In this document: positions 8,316 through 18,498 of the stretch, piece after piece
How the letters are laid out: each line of letters starts with the position of its first letter
Numbering within the stretch: the stretch's first letter is position 1
Assembly: GCA_028282295.1 (NCBI GenBank)
Contig: JANQIE010000282.1
Location: forward strand, 1-37,404
Direction: 5' to 3'
Length of the DNA stretch: 37,404 bases
DNA from: Desulfobacterales bacterium
Lineage (GTDB): Bacteria; Desulfobacterota; Desulfobacteria; Desulfobacterales; JANQIE01
Made by a program: the position numbers and the translations under genes
Notes under the pieces: generated by a model
Told to the model about the DNA's origin: nothing
The model's database searches: none
What the model saw: only the letters and a program-made list of their open reading frames with translations

Positions 8316-10646
8316 ATGTCCGCTAAAAAATATCATCAACTATCCGGCCTTGAAGACGGCGTGCGCATCGAGTCACGCGTTCTGGAAGAGCGGCTGCAGG
8401 CCGCCGTGGTTCAGGGCCACCGTAATCTGCATATCAAAGCGTTCGGGCAGCACGGCATCGGCGGCCGTCTATGGCCGGCCGGCAATGAAGCCGTGCATAT
8501 TAAAATCGACGGCCATCCCGGTCAGCGGGTCGGCAGCATGGGCTTTGCCAACACCCGCATCGATATTTACGGCCCGGCCTCGGACGACGTAGGCTGGCTG
8601 AATGCCGGCGCGCATATCGTGATCCACGGCAATGCCGCCAACGGCTGCGGCAACGCCATGGCCCAGGGCAAGGTCTATGTGGGCGGCAATATCGGCGCCC
8701 GCGGCATGACCATGACCAAGGCCAATCCGCGCTTTGCTCCGCCTGAACTGTGGGTGCTCGGTTCGGCGGGCGATTATTTCGGCGAATTCATGGCCGGCGG
8801 GACCGCAGTGGTCTGCGGACATGAGCCCCAGAATGAAGACAACATCCTCGGCTACCGCCCCTTTGTCGGCATGGTGAGCGGACGGGTGTTTTTCCGCGGG
8901 CCCCACGACGGCTTCAGTCAACCGGATGCCCGCATGGCCCCCATCAGCGACGCCGACTGGCAATGGCTGCTCCAGAACATGAAGGTCTTTCTGGAAAATA
9001 TCCACCGGCCCGAGCTGCTGGAAAAATTCAGCGCCCGCGCCGAGTGGCAGCTTCTGGTGGCCCGCACCCCCCAGGAGAAACTGACCACCCGGCGCCGTTC
9101 CATGCAGGCGTTTCGCACCGACGTCTGGGATCGGGAACTTGGCCGGGGCGGGCTTATCGGCGATCTGGACGACAAGGACCGCGACCCGATTCCGATGGTT
9201 GTCAGCGGTGAGTTGCGGCGATTTGTACCGGTCTGGGAAAACCGCAAATATGCCGCGCCGTGTGAGGCCACCTGCCCCACCGGTATCCCGGTGCATGAAC
9301 GCTGGCGGCTGGTTCGTGAGGGCCGTGTTGATGAAGCCGTGGATCTGGCGCTGGCCTACACACCGTTTCCGGCCACGGTCTGCGGCTATCTGTGTCCCAA
9401 TCCATGCATGCAGTCGTGCACCCGTCAGATCATGGCCATGCCGCCGGTGGACATCACCCAACTGGGACAAGCCAGCATCGCCGCCACCCTGCCGGAACTC
9501 CCCTCGGTGACCGGCAAAAAGATCGGGGTGATCGGCGCCGGACCGGCCGGCATCTCCGTGGCCTGGCAATTGCGCCAGCAGGGGCATGAGGCGATCATCT
9601 ACGATATGGCCAAGACCCTGGGCGGCAAGATCAGTTCCGTGATCCCCAGCACCCGGATTCCCAAAAAGATCGTCGACCAGGAACTGGCACGGGCCGCGAA
9701 AGTGATCCCCCATGTGAATCTGCAACAGAACCTGACCCGGGAAGATGTGGCCCGCCTGCGTGAAGACCACGATTATCTGGTCCTGGCCACCGGCGCCCAG
9801 AAACCGCGCATCATCCCGGTTCCCGGCAAAGAGCGGATGATTCCGGCCAATGACTTTCTGGCCGCCGCCAAAGAGAATCAAGCGAAACCGGGCAAACGGG
9901 TGGTGGTTATCGGCGCCGGCAACGTGGGCTGCGACGCGGCCACGGAAGCAGCGCGGCTGGGGGCGGACGATCTGTTGCTGATCGATGTGCAGGAACCGTT
10001 GTCTTTTGGCAAAGAGCGCGAGGAGGCTGAAAAAGCCGGCGCCAAATTCCGCTATCCCTGTTTTACCGAGAAGGTCACCGCCGAGGGCGTGGTGCTCAAC
10101 ACCGGCGAACTGCTGCCGGCCGACACCGTGATCATTTCCATCGGCGATGCCCCGGACCTCGACTTTTTACCCGACGGCATCGACACGGATCGCGGCTATG
10201 TAAAAGTGAACGATCATTTTCAAACCAGCGACGCCAAAATTTTCGCCATCGGCGATCTCGTCAAACCCGGCCTGCTCACCGACGCCATCGGCGCCGGCCG
10301 CAAAGCCGCCGCCGCCATCGGTGAACTGGCTGCCGGCCGCACCCCGGCCGGCCTGCAGCGCGAGATGATCGACAGACAGCGCGTTTCGCTGGAATATTTT
10401 GATCCGCGCATCGAGCAATTTGACGATGTCGATCACTGCGGCAGCCAGTGTTCTTCCTGCGGCGCCTGCCGGGATTGCGGCGTGTGCATCGCCGCCTGCC
10501 CCCAAACCGCCATCAGCAAGACTGAAAAGGGCGGCAGCGAGTACGAATACGTGGTCGATCCCGACAAGTGCATCGGCTGTGGCTTCTGTGCCGGGGCCTG
10601 TCCTTGCGGGGTTTGGAATTTGGTGGAGAATGAGCCGTTAGTTTAG
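8316..10646 (+). CDS. Fused glutamate synthase GXGXG (alpha-3) domain, GltD-like NAD(P)H oxidoreductase and C-terminal ferredoxin
   Basis: The 776-residue fusion has three parts. Residues 1 to about 245 form the GXGXG beta-helix of glutamate synthase (repeats around YGPASDDVGWLNAG, VYVGGNIGARG). Residues about 310-700 match GltD: an N-terminal Fe-S segment (CEATCPTGIPVHERW, CGYLCPNPCMQSC), an FAD-binding IGVIGAGPAGIS near 405, a second Rossmann motif VVVIGAGNVGCD near 530, and FAIGDLVKPGL at the FAD end. The C-terminus carries two ferredoxin clusters (CSSCGACRDCGVCIAACP; CIGCGFCAGACP). It would take electrons from NAD(P)H or ferredoxin and deliver them to the FMN subunit. CTGGAG lies upstream of the ATG, 33 bases after the previous stop, so it belongs to the same operon. 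Which cofactor is used cannot be read from the sequence. Confidence 0.9.
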   Translation: MSAKKYHQLSGLEDGVRIESRVLEERLQAAVVQGHRNLHIKAFGQHGIGGRLWPAGNEAVHIKIDGHPGQRVGSMGFANTRIDIYGPASDDVGWLNAGAHIVIHGNAANGCGNAMAQGKVYVGGNIGARGMTMTKANPRFAPPELWVLGSAGDYFGEFMAGGTAVVCGHEPQNEDNILGYRPFVGMVSGRVFFRGPHDGFSQPDARMAPISDADWQWLLQNMKVFLENIHRPELLEKFSARAEWQLLVARTPQEKLTTRRRSMQAFRTDVWDRELGRGGLIGDLDDKDRDPIPMVVSGELRRFVPVWENRKYAAPCEATCPTGIPVHERWRLVREGRVDEAVDLALAYTPFPATVCGYLCPNPCMQSCTRQIMAMPPVDITQLGQASIAATLPELPSVTGKKIGVIGAGPAGISVAWQLRQQGHEAIIYDMAKTLGGKISSVIPSTRIPKKIVDQELARAAKVIPHVNLQQNLTREDVARLREDHDYLVLATGAQKPRIIPVPGKERMIPANDFLAAAKENQAKPGKRVVVIGAGNVGCDAATEAARLGADDLLLIDVQEPLSFGKEREEAEKAGAKFRYPCFTEKVTAEGVVLNTGELLPADTVIISIGDAPDLDFLPDGIDTDRGYVKVNDHFQTSDAKIFAIGDLVKPGLLTDAIGAGRKAAAAIGELAAGRTPAGLQREMIDRQRVSLEYFDPRIEQFDDVDHCGSQCSSCGACRDCGVCIAACPQTAISKTEKGGSEYEYVVDPDKCIGCGFCAGACPCGVWNLVENEPLV

Positions 10647-10702
10647 CTGGCCCACGACGATTTTATCCGGCGGGGCCAGCAGATAGCGTGGGCCGTGCCC
10701 AC
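10646..10702 (+). promoter_or_regulatory. Mutually exclusive hairpins between the gltS operon and carA
   Basis: GCTGGCCC (10646-10653) can pair with GGGCCAGC (10673-10680). The overlapping GGCCCACG (10649-10656) can instead pair with CGTGGGCC (10687-10694). That last arm can also fold on itself as GTGGGC-CGT-GCCCAC (10688-10702). No U-run follows, so it is not a standard terminator. It may be an RNA end-structure or a leader switch before carA; both are inferred. Confidence 0.4.
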
Positions 10703-10890
10703 CGATTTGATGATTTTCAGATGCGGTTACCCTGCACCAGGGTTCAAGCAGACTTGACTATTGTCGCGGATCGATATAATCCAGACTCAAATTTTCGAAA
10801 ACGCGGTTATCGACATACGATGGATGACGCTGGCGTCTGTAAAATGGCCTCATCGAATTTCAAAACCACAAACTTCGAGTTTCAAATCCC

Positions 10891-12045
10891 ATGAAAGCCT
10901 TACTCGCATTAGAAGATGGTCGCACGTTTGCCTGCCGCAGCTTTACCGGTCCGGGTGAAGCCACCGGCGAGGTCGTTTTCAACACCAGCATGACCGGCTA
11001 TCAGGAAGTGTTGACCGACCCGTCCTACAACGGTCAACTGGTGACCATGACCTACCCCTTGATCGGTAACTACGGGGTCAACCCGGACGATGTGGAATCG
11101 GAAAAGATTCAGGTGGCCGCGTTTATCGTACGCGAGTACCAGCCCTATCCGAACAATTTCCGGTCCACCGGCACGTTGGCCGAATACCTGCAGAAATACA
11201 ACATCCTGGGGGTCGAGGGGCTTGATACGCGGGCCCTGACCCGGCACATCCGGATGGACGGGGCCATGCGCGCGGTTTTATCCACCGAAGACCTGAATCC
11301 CGAATCTTTGGTGCAAAAGGCCAACCGGATTGCGCCCATGGACGGCCAGAATCTGGTGGACCCGGCCAGCACCGCCACCGCCTATCGCTGGCAGGACAAC
11401 CGGCCGGAGTACTTGCCCGCCGACACGCCCCTGAGCGCCGATGTCTGGCGGCAGCGGAGGCGCAAACACGCGGTGGTGGCCTTTGACTACGGCGTGAAGT
11501 TCAATATTTTGCGCTGGCTGAGCGAGGCCGGGTGTGAGGTTGTCGTTGTCCCGGCATCCACTGATGCCGACACCGTCAAAGCGATGCAGCCCGATGGCCT
11601 TTTCCTGTCCAACGGACCCGGCGACCCGGATGCCGTGACCCATGTGATCGGCACTATTCGGGCGCTTTTGGATTTCAGACCGATTTTTGGAATCTGCCTC
11701 GGCGTCCAGCTACTCGGCTTGGCCCTGGGCGGCAGGACCTACAAACTCAAGTTCGGCCACCGGGGCGGGAACCAGCCGGTCAAGGACCTGCGCACCGGCC
11801 GGGTGGAAATTACTTCGCAAAACCACGGCTTTGCCGTGGACATGCAAAGCCTGAACGCCGACGACATCGAAGTGACGCATATCAATTTAAACGATAACAC
11901 CGTGGAGGGTTTCCGGCACCGCAAGTTGCCCATTTTTGCCGTGCAATATCACCCCGAAGCCGCTCCGGGGCCGCATGACGCCCGGTATTTGTTCGAGGAG
12001 TTTGCCGAGGCGATGTCTACGCGGAAAGTGCCTGAAACGAGCTAA
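10891..12045 (+). CDS. carA: Carbamoyl-phosphate synthase small (glutamine amidotransferase) subunit
   Basis: CarA hydrolyses glutamine and sends ammonia through a tunnel to CarB for carbamoyl phosphate, the precursor of arginine and pyrimidines. The 384-residue length fits the family. The N-terminal CPSase small domain ([20 protein letters not shown]) is followed by a class I amidotransferase domain with nucleophile C269 in [16 protein letters not shown] and the His-Glu pair in [14 protein letters not shown]. The ATG at 10891 has only a weak ribosome site. The gene is followed by carB after a 72-base gap that holds a solitary R3 repeat. The 244-base upstream gap contains alternative hairpins. 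Confidence 0.97.
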   Translation: MKALLALEDGRTFACRSFTGPGEATGEVVFNTSMTGYQEVLTDPSYNGQLVTMTYPLIGNYGVNPDDVESEKIQVAAFIVREYQPYPNNFRSTGTLAEYLQKYNILGVEGLDTRALTRHIRMDGAMRAVLSTEDLNPESLVQKANRIAPMDGQNLVDPASTATAYRWQDNRPEYLPADTPLSADVWRQRRRKHAVVAFDYGVKFNILRWLSEAGCEVVVVPASTDADTVKAMQPDGLFLSNGPGDPDAVTHVIGTIRALLDFRPIFGICLGVQLLGLALGGRTYKLKFGHRGGNQPVKDLRTGRVEITSQNHGFAVDMQSLNADDIEVTHINLNDNTVEGFRHRKLPIFAVQYHPEAAPGPHDARYLFEEFAEAMSTRKVPETS

Positions 12046-12055
12046 AGCAGATAAA

Positions 12056-12106
12056 TATCCCGTCACCCCGGCGAAAGCCGGGGTCCAGAATCCAAACGAC
12101 AAGATA
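12056..12106 (+). repeat. R3 solitary copy between carA and carB
   Basis: CCCGTCACCCCGGCGAAAGC then CGGGGTCCAGAATCCAAACG match the last unit of the tandem array at about 1922-1960, including the tail AACGACA(G/A)GATACCTTA. CCCCGGCGAAAGCCGGGG is a short perfect hairpin with a GAAA tetraloop-like centre. It fills most of the 72-base carA-carB gap and ends 11 bases before the carB ATG, displacing any usual ribosome site. Confidence 0.8.
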
Positions 12107-12117
12107 CCTTACCCACT

Positions 12118-15100
12118 ATGCCGAAAAGAACCGACATCAACAAAATCCTGATTATAGGCGCCGGGCCGATTATCATTGGGCAGGCGTGTGAATTTGACTA
12201 TTCCGGTACCCAGGCTTGCAAGGCCCTGAAGGAAGAGGGCTATGAGGTGATCCTGGTCAACAGCAATCCGGCCACGATCATGACCGATCCTGAGATGGCC
12301 GATCGGACCTACGTGGAGCCGGTGACGCCCAAGGCGGTGGCCAAAATTATCAAGCGGGAACGTCCCGATGCGCTGTTGCCGACCCTGGGCGGTCAGACCG
12401 GGCTGAACACGGCCATTGAAGTGGCGCGGCAGGGCGTCCTGGATGAATATGACGTGGAGATGATCGGGGCCTCCACCGAGGCGATCAAAAAGGCCGAGGA
12501 CCGTGAACTGTTCCGCGACGCCATGAACCGGATCAACCTCAGGATTCCGCGTTCGGGTTTTGCCACGTCCATGGACGAGGCCCGCGCCATTGCCGGACAA
12601 ATCGGCTTTCCGATCATCGTGCGGCCCAGCTTTACCCTGGGCGGCACCGGGGGCGGGGTGGCCTACAATCCCGAGGACCTGGAAATCTGGGCCAAATCGG
12701 GTCTGGATGCCAGCCTGATCAACCAGATCATGATCGAAGAATCGGTGTTGGGCTGGAAGGAATACGAACTGGAAGTGATGCGCGATCACAACGACAACGT
12801 GGTGATTATCTGCAGCATTGAAAACATGGATCCCATGGGCATCCACACCGGCGACAGCATCACCGTGGCCCCGGCCCAGACCCTGACCGATCAAGAGTAC
12901 CAGATCATGCGCAACGCCTCGCTGGCCATCATGCGCGAAATCGGGGTCGATACCGGCGGCTCCAATGTTCAGTTTGCCGTGCATCCGGATACGGGTGAAA
13001 TGATCGTGGTGGAGATGAATCCGCGGGTGTCGCGCAGCTCGGCCCTGGCGTCCAAGGCCACCGGGTTCCCGATTGCCAAGATCGCCGCCAAGCTGGCCGT
13101 GGGGTACACCCTGGATGAAATCCCCAACGACATCACCGGCGAAACGCTGGCATCGTTCGAGCCGACCCTCGATTACTGTGTGGTGAAAATTCCGCGCTGG
13201 ACATTCGAGAAATTTCCCGAAACCGAGGATTACCTGACCACCGCCATGAAGTCGGTGGGTGAAACCATGGCCATCGGCCGTACCTTTAAAGAAGCGTTTC
13301 AAAAGGGGTTGCGGTCCCTGGAAATCGGCCGGTTCGGCTTCGGCGCCGACGGACGGGACCGGCTGGAGCAGGACGGACAACCGCCGGCCAAATCCGAAAT
13401 CGAACAAAAGCTGGCCGTAGCCAATTCGCAACGCATTTTCTACCTGCGTCACGCCCTGTTGCAGGACATGGCGATCGACGCGGTTTACCAGCTCACCGGG
13501 ATCGACCCCTGGTTTCTCCACCAATTAAAACAGATTGTCGACATGGAGCGGGAACTGGCGACCGCGCCGTTGGATGAGGACCGGCTGGCCCGGGCCAAAG
13601 CCCACGGCTTTTCCGATGCGCAATTGGCGCATTTGACCGGGCAGGGTGAAGACGACATTCGCCGGCTGAGACAAACGCAATCGCTACGGCCGGTTTACAA
13701 ACTGGTCGACACCTGCGCCGCCGAATTCGAGGCCGCGACGCCCTATTACTACTCGACTTACGAGATTGAAAATGAAGCCCGAATCAGCGACAACAAAAAG
13801 GTCATGATCCTGGGCGGCGGCCCCAACCGCATCGGCCAGGGGATCGAATTCGACTACTGCTGTGTGCACGCCTCCTTTGCCCTGAGCGAAGAAGGGATCG
13901 AAAGTATCATGGTCAACAGCAACCCGGAGACGGTGAGCACCGACTACGATACATCCGATAAACTTTACTTCGAACCGTTGACCAAGGAAGATGTGCTGCA
14001 TATCGTGGAGACTGAAAAGCCGATGGGCATTATTGTCCAGTTCGGCGGCCAGACTCCGCTCAATCTGGCCACGCCGCTGCTCAACGCCGGTGTGCCGATT
14101 CTGGGCACCCAACCGGCAAGCATCGACCGGGCCGAGGACCGTGAACAGTTTCAGGCCATGCTGCGCAAGCTGGACCTGGTGCAACCGGCCAACGGGACCG
14201 CCCTGTCCATCGAGGAAGCCAGGGCGGTGGCGGCCAGGATCGGCTACCCGGTCATTGTGCGGCCGTCGTTTGTGCTGGGCGGCCGGGCCATGAAGACGGT
14301 TTACGACGAAACCGAACTGGTCAATTTTACCCGGCTGGCCATGCTGGCCTCACCGGGCCATCCGGTTTTGATTGACAAGTTTCTGGAAAACGCGGTGGAG
14401 ATCGATGTCGACGCCATCAGCGACGGCAAGGTGACGGTCATCGGCGGCATCATGGAGCACATTGAGGAAGCCGGTGTGCATTCGGGCGACTCGGCCTGTG
14501 TGCTGCCGCCCTACAGCATCGCCCAATCCTTGTTGGACGAGATTGTGGCCGCCACCAAGGCCATGGCCGCCGAACTCGACGTGGTCGGGCTGATGAACGT
14601 CCAGTACGCTATCAAGGACGAACAGCTTTATGTAATCGAGGTCAACCCGCGGGCCTCACGCACCGTGCCGTTTGTCAGCAAGGCCACCGGCGTGCCGCTG
14701 GCCAAGCTGGCCACCAAGGTGATGATGGGCCGGACTTTGGCCGAACTGGGCTTGACCCGCCAGGTCATCCCGCCCCATGTGGCGGTGAAAGAGGCGGTGC
14801 TGCCGTTCGATCGCTTCCCGAATGTCGACACCCTGTTGGGGCCGGAAATGAAATCGACCGGCGAAGTCATGGGCATCGACACGGAATTCGGGGCCGCTTA
14901 TGCCAAGGCCCAGTTGGGGGCCCGACAGCACATTCCCACCCAGGGAACGGTTTTCATCAGCGTCAATGACAATGACAAGGAGAATGTTTTGCCGGTGGCC
15001 CGCAAGTTCGCGGCGCTCGGTTTCAATATTATGGCCACCGCCGGCACCAGCCGGTTTTTGGAACAACACGACATCGCCAACAAGATGGTCAACAAGGTGT

Positions 15101-15387
15101 CCCTGGGACGCCCGCATGTGGTCGACGCCATCAAAAACAGTGAGATCCAGTTGGTGATCAACACCGGTTCGGGCAGTGAAACCAAAAAGGACGGCTACAC
15201 GATCCGCCGCACGGCCCTTAAATTCGGCCTGCCCTACGCCACCACCCTTGCCGGCGCCATGGCGGTGTGCCGGGGTATTGAGAGCATGAAGCAGAAAGCC
15301 CTGACCGTGAAAACCATTCAGGAATACTGCACCCAGATCGATGGCTGCCGCCTTGACATGTCCACTGCATCGACGACCGATTCATGA
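12118..15387 (+). CDS. carB: Carbamoyl-phosphate synthase large subunit
   Basis: CarB phosphorylates bicarbonate and carbamate to make carbamoyl phosphate. The 1089 residues show the internal duplication: a first ATP-grasp half ([32 protein letters not shown]), an oligomerisation segment, a second ATP-grasp half near residue 560 ([31 protein letters not shown]) and a C-terminal MGS-like allosteric domain ([29 protein letters not shown]). Both halves have family-typical [20 protein letters not shown]-type motifs. There is no purine-rich ribosome site before the ATG because an R3 repeat occupies that space. The likely transcription unit continues into purF 91 bases downstream. Confidence 0.97.
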   Translation: MPKRTDINKILIIGAGPIIIGQACEFDYSGTQACKALKEEGYEVILVNSNPATIMTDPEMADRTYVEPVTPKAVAKIIKRERPDALLPTLGGQTGLNTAIEVARQGVLDEYDVEMIGASTEAIKKAEDRELFRDAMNRINLRIPRSGFATSMDEARAIAGQIGFPIIVRPSFTLGGTGGGVAYNPEDLEIWAKSGLDASLINQIMIEESVLGWKEYELEVMRDHNDNVVIICSIENMDPMGIHTGDSITVAPAQTLTDQEYQIMRNASLAIMREIGVDTGGSNVQFAVHPDTGEMIVVEMNPRVSRSSALASKATGFPIAKIAAKLAVGYTLDEIPNDITGETLASFEPTLDYCVVKIPRWTFEKFPETEDYLTTAMKSVGETMAIGRTFKEAFQKGLRSLEIGRFGFGADGRDRLEQDGQPPAKSEIEQKLAVANSQRIFYLRHALLQDMAIDAVYQLTGIDPWFLHQLKQIVDMERELATAPLDEDRLARAKAHGFSDAQLAHLTGQGEDDIRRLRQTQSLRPVYKLVDTCAAEFEAATPYYYSTYEIENEARISDNKKVMILGGGPNRIGQGIEFDYCCVHASFALSEEGIESIMVNSNPETVSTDYDTSDKLYFEPLTKEDVLHIVETEKPMGIIVQFGGQTPLNLATPLLNAGVPILGTQPASIDRAEDREQFQAMLRKLDLVQPANGTALSIEEARAVAARIGYPVIVRPSFVLGGRAMKTVYDETELVNFTRLAMLASPGHPVLIDKFLENAVEIDVDAISDGKVTVIGGIMEHIEEAGVHSGDSACVLPPYSIAQSLLDEIVAATKAMAAELDVVGLMNVQYAIKDEQLYVIEVNPRASRTVPFVSKATGVPLAKLATKVMMGRTLAELGLTRQVIPPHVAVKEAVLPFDRFPNVDTLLGPEMKSTGEVMGIDTEFGAAYAKAQLGARQHIPTQGTVFISVNDNDKENVLPVARKFAALGFNIMATAGTSRFLEQHDIANKMVNKVSLGRPHVVDAIKNSEIQLVINTGSGSETKKDGYTIRRTALKFGLPYATTLAGAMAVCRGIESMKQKALTVKTIQEYCTQIDGCRLDMSTASTTDS

Positions 15388-15478
15388 TTGTGCCGCAAAC
15401 CTGGATTTGGTATTTTTTAACACGTTTCAAACAAACGCGGATGCGTTCAGCCGCGTGTCCTGAAAAGTGAAGGATTCC

Positions 15479-16927
15479 ATGTCGATTGAAACCTCGTGGC
15501 CGGGTGATACGCCCCGCCGTTGTGACGACGAAAAACCCCGTGAAGCCTGCGGTCTGTTCGGTATCCACAGGCACTCCGAAGCATCCAAACTTACCTACTT
15601 TGGTCTTTACGCCTTGCAGCACCGGGGGCAGGAAAGCGCCGGTATCGCCGCCTATCAGAACAACCGGATCGTCGGTCACAAAGGGATGGGCCTGGTGCCG
15701 GAAGTTTTTGAAATGGACCACCTGAAGCAGCTTTTCGGCCACAGCGCCATCGGCCATGTGCGCTATTCCACCACGGGCAGTTCGATTCTGACCAATGCCC
15801 AGCCCTTTGTGGTCCAGCACAGTAAAAAGTCGTATGCCGTGGCCCACAACGGCAATCTGGTCAACGCCCATACCTTGAAAGCGGAACTGGAGGCCACCGG
15901 ATCGATTTTCCAGACCACCATGGATAGCGAAATTTTTCTGCACCTGTTCGTCAAAAATCTGGGTCTAGGCTTTGAAGAAGCCTTACGGGCCACGGTGGCG
16001 CGGCTAAAGGGGGCTTTCTCCTTTATCTTTTTGACCAGCCGGGGTGAAGTGGTCGGGATCAAGGATCCCAATGGTTTTCGCCCCCTATGTCTGGGTAAAC
16101 TCAACGGCAGTTATGTGCTGGCCTCGGAATCGTGCGCCCTGGATCTGGTTCAAGCCGAATTGATCCGTGAACTCGATCCGGGGGAGATCGTTATCATCAG
16201 CGATGACGGTGTGCGCAGCCTCAACGTGCCGGCCGCCGCAAATCAGTCATTTTGTATTTTTGAGTTCATTTATTTTGCCCGTCCGGACAGTACTTTCGGC
16301 AATTTGAACGTCTATCAAACCCGTAAGGCACATGGGCGCCGGTTGGCCCAGGAGGCGCCGGTGGAAGCCGATCTGGTCATGCCGTTTCCCGATTCGGGCA
16401 CCTATGCCGCCATCGGATATTCGGAACAGTCCGGCATTGCATTTGAAATGGGCATGATCCGCAACCATTATGTGGGCCGGACGTTCATTCAGCCGACGCA
16501 AAGCATGCGCGATTTCGGGGTGCGCATTAAACTTAACCCGGTCAAGGAACTGCTCAAGGGCAAGGATATCATTATTATCGAGGATTCCATCATCCGCGGC
16601 ACCACGGTGCGCACCCGTGTCAAGGCGTTGCGCGAGATGGGGGTGAACAAGGTGCATATGCGTGTCAGCGGCCCGGCCCACCGCCATCCGTGTCACTACG
16701 GCATCGATTTTACAACCAAGGACGAACTGATCGCCGCCAAAAAAAATCTGTCGGAATTGACGGCCCACCTGGGGCTCGATTCGCTGGCTTATTTGAGCTT
16801 GCGGGGACTTTTGGAGGCGACCGGCCTAGAAGCGCCGGAATCCAAGTTTTGTAAAGCCTGTTTTGACGGGTGTTACCCGGTCGAATTTGACGAAAACCTT
16901 TCCAAGGATTGCTTGGAAATGATTTGA
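15479..16927 (+). CDS. purF: Amidophosphoribosyltransferase
   Basis: PurF makes phosphoribosylamine from PRPP and glutamine, the committed step of purine synthesis. The 482-residue protein is the Bacillus-like type. A propeptide of about 23 residues precedes the nucleophile Cys24 (REACGLFGIHRH), which implies autoprocessing. The glutaminase domain has LQHRGQESAGI and AHNGNLVN. The PRPP site IIIEDSIIRGTTVR lies in the phosphoribosyltransferase domain. The C-terminus has CKACFDGCYPVEFDE, which with upstream Cys matches the 4Fe-4S ligands of this subclass. I chose the ATG at 15479 (GAAGGA four bases upstream) rather than the GTG at 15467. It probably shares a transcript with carAB and the next two genes. 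Confidence 0.96.
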   Translation: MSIETSWPGDTPRRCDDEKPREACGLFGIHRHSEASKLTYFGLYALQHRGQESAGIAAYQNNRIVGHKGMGLVPEVFEMDHLKQLFGHSAIGHVRYSTTGSSILTNAQPFVVQHSKKSYAVAHNGNLVNAHTLKAELEATGSIFQTTMDSEIFLHLFVKNLGLGFEEALRATVARLKGAFSFIFLTSRGEVVGIKDPNGFRPLCLGKLNGSYVLASESCALDLVQAELIRELDPGEIVIISDDGVRSLNVPAAANQSFCIFEFIYFARPDSTFGNLNVYQTRKAHGRRLAQEAPVEADLVMPFPDSGTYAAIGYSEQSGIAFEMGMIRNHYVGRTFIQPTQSMRDFGVRIKLNPVKELLKGKDIIIIEDSIIRGTTVRTRVKALREMGVNKVHMRVSGPAHRHPCHYGIDFTTKDELIAAKKNLSELTAHLGLDSLAYLSLRGLLEATGLEAPESKFCKACFDGCYPVEFDENLSKDCLEMI

Positions 16928-16956
16928 TCGACCGGCTAAAAAGGGGGCGCAACACT

Positions 16957-17454
16957 ATGATCGAATCAAAATTTTTAAAGGACAATATCCAGAACATTCA
17001 ACGTCTGCTGGCCATCCAGCCCCTGCGCCATTTTGAAACGAAGAATCTGCGTCAGCTCCTGCGCTTGAGTAAAATCAGGGAATACAACCAAGGAGAAATG
17101 ATCATCCGTGAGGGGGATCATGATCCGTACATCTATTTTTTACTCTCCGGCAAGGTCAAGGTCGAAAAAAAAGGCGTCGATATTGTGATCCTGGAAAAAC
17201 CGGGCGAATTGTTCGGTGAAATGCGAATCCTGGACGGCCTGGACCGCAGTGCTTCCGTACATGCCGAAACCCGCGTGGTCAGCCTGGCTGTGGAAACCAC
17301 CGCCACCGACCGCTACAGCACCGAAGACGAGCGGGCCGAATTCTTATTACTGCTGTATCGCATGTTTGCCGAGTATGTCACCATGCGCCTGCGGCTGACC
17401 AACGAAGAACTGGTCAAGTCCAAGCGGTTGGTGCAGCAGTTGATGGATGAGTAA
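16957..17454 (+). CDS. Cyclic nucleotide-binding domain protein without DNA-binding domain
   Basis: The 165-residue protein consists essentially of one Crp-type cNMP-binding beta-barrel: MIIREGDHDPYIYFLLSGKV, then LEKPGELFGEMRILDGLDRS, then a C-terminal helix. The usual Arg-Ser-Ala of cAMP binders appears as DRSASVHAET, so ligand binding is possible. No helix-turn-helix follows, so it is not a Crp/Fnr regulator by itself. I chose the ATG at 16957, preceded by GGGGGCG; the frame opens earlier at 16909 inside purF. It begins 29 bases after purF and ends 27 bases before a radical SAM gene, suggesting one operon. Its function is unknown; it may sense a nucleotide or act as a partner subunit. Confidence 0.75.
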   Translation: MIESKFLKDNIQNIQRLLAIQPLRHFETKNLRQLLRLSKIREYNQGEMIIREGDHDPYIYFLLSGKVKVEKKGVDIVILEKPGELFGEMRILDGLDRSASVHAETRVVSLAVETTATDRYSTEDERAEFLLLLYRMFAEYVTMRLRLTNEELVKSKRLVQQLMDE

Positions 17455-17481
17455 TTTAAATAGCTGATAACCAACACCCCG

Positions 17482-18498
17482 ATGCACAAGACCGTCTCTT
17501 TTACCCAGAACGCCACCAACGTATTTTTTCACATTCTGACGCAATGTAACCTTAAATGCCGCCACTGTTATATCAATCCTGAACAGCACGGCCGCAATAC
17601 ACTCGACATTGACACGATCAAAAACTGGCTGAAACCGTTTTCACAGCAAGCGGCCAGGGCCAATGTTATTTTCCTGGGCGGCGAACCCACTTTGCATCCC
17701 GAGCTGGCGGCCGCGGTCAAACATGCGCGCCGGCTGGGATACGGTTCCGTCACCATCGACACCAACGGGTATCTGTTCCATGATATTCTGGATAAGGTCA
17801 CCCCGGACGAGGTCGATTTTTTCAGTTTCAGTCTGGACGGGGCGACGGCGGCCACCAATGACGCCCTGCGGGGAACCGGCTCGTACGCCAAGTGCATCGA
17901 GGGGATCGGCCGCGCACGCCAAAAAGGGTTTGGCACCAGTCTTATTTATACGGTCAGCCAGGCGAATCTGCATGAGTTGGACGCCATGGGGCCGTTGTTG
18001 GCGCAACTGGGCATTGAACGGTTTTTTATTCAGGTTCTGGGACTGCGCGGGCATTCGATCAGGACCGGCGCCGGCGCCACGCCCCTGAAGCTGGTAACCC
18101 GAGGCAATTGGCAGGCCGTTATCCCCAAGGCCGCTGAAAACATTGCCCGGCGCGGGATCCGGGTCACCTATCCGCCGGTCTATCTGGCTCCCCGGATGCC
18201 TTTTGAATGCGCCGGCTTGGTGGCCCATAATTATTTTATATTTCCCAACGGCCGGGTGTACCGGTGTCCGCTGTGCGAGGACTATCCCATTCATGCCATG
18301 CGGTTTGACGGACAGGCCCTGCACGCCACCCCCCCAATCAATGAGGCGGATCTTTTTCGTCTCTCCATTGCCGAGGGCTGTGTCATGAACAAGCTGATCC
18401 ACCCGGAAAACCTTGACTATGATTCTGATAACCGGCCGGTCGGCCGGATTGCCTGCTGTATGTTGAAAACCGAAATTGAGCCGCCAAAGATCGATTGA
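17482..18498 (+). CDS. Radical SAM protein with Cys-rich (SPASM-like) C-terminus
   Basis: The 338-residue protein has the radical SAM cluster motif C22-x3-C26-x2-C29 (TQCNLKCRHCYINPE), the GGEPTLHPEL SAM-binding stretch and SFSLDGATAATND, typical of SPASM/twitch-type enzymes. The C-terminal third has further cysteines (FECAGLVAHNYFIFPNGRVY, then RCPLCED; GCVMN; IACCMLK), consistent with an auxiliary Fe-S cluster. The substrate is unknown. No small peptide precursor gene is evident next to it, so peptide maturation is not supported over other roles. It follows the cNMP-binding gene by 27 bases and is probably the last gene of the car-pur transcript. Confidence 0.85.
   Translation: MHKTVSFTQNATNVFFHILTQCNLKCRHCYINPEQHGRNTLDIDTIKNWLKPFSQQAARANVIFLGGEPTLHPELAAAVKHARRLGYGSVTIDTNGYLFHDILDKVTPDEVDFFSFSLDGATAATNDALRGTGSYAKCIEGIGRARQKGFGTSLIYTVSQANLHELDAMGPLLAQLGIERFFIQVLGLRGHSIRTGAGATPLKLVTRGNWQAVIPKAAENIARRGIRVTYPPVYLAPRMPFECAGLVAHNYFIFPNGRVYRCPLCEDYPIHAMRFDGQALHATPPINEADLFRLSIAEGCVMNKLIHPENLDYDSDNRPVGRIACCMLKTEIEPPKID

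Noticed and set aside
8469-9881. A 470-codon open frame antisense to the fused glutamate synthase gene
   Set aside because: GC-rich shadow frame with low-complexity composition; the + strand gene is certain.
10688-10894. A 68-codon frame upstream of carA
   Set aside because: No ribosome site or conserved features, and it ends within the carA start.
12109-13524. A 471-codon open frame antisense to carB
   Set aside because: It lies entirely opposite an unmistakable carB, has His/Gly/Arg-rich shadow composition and no family motif.
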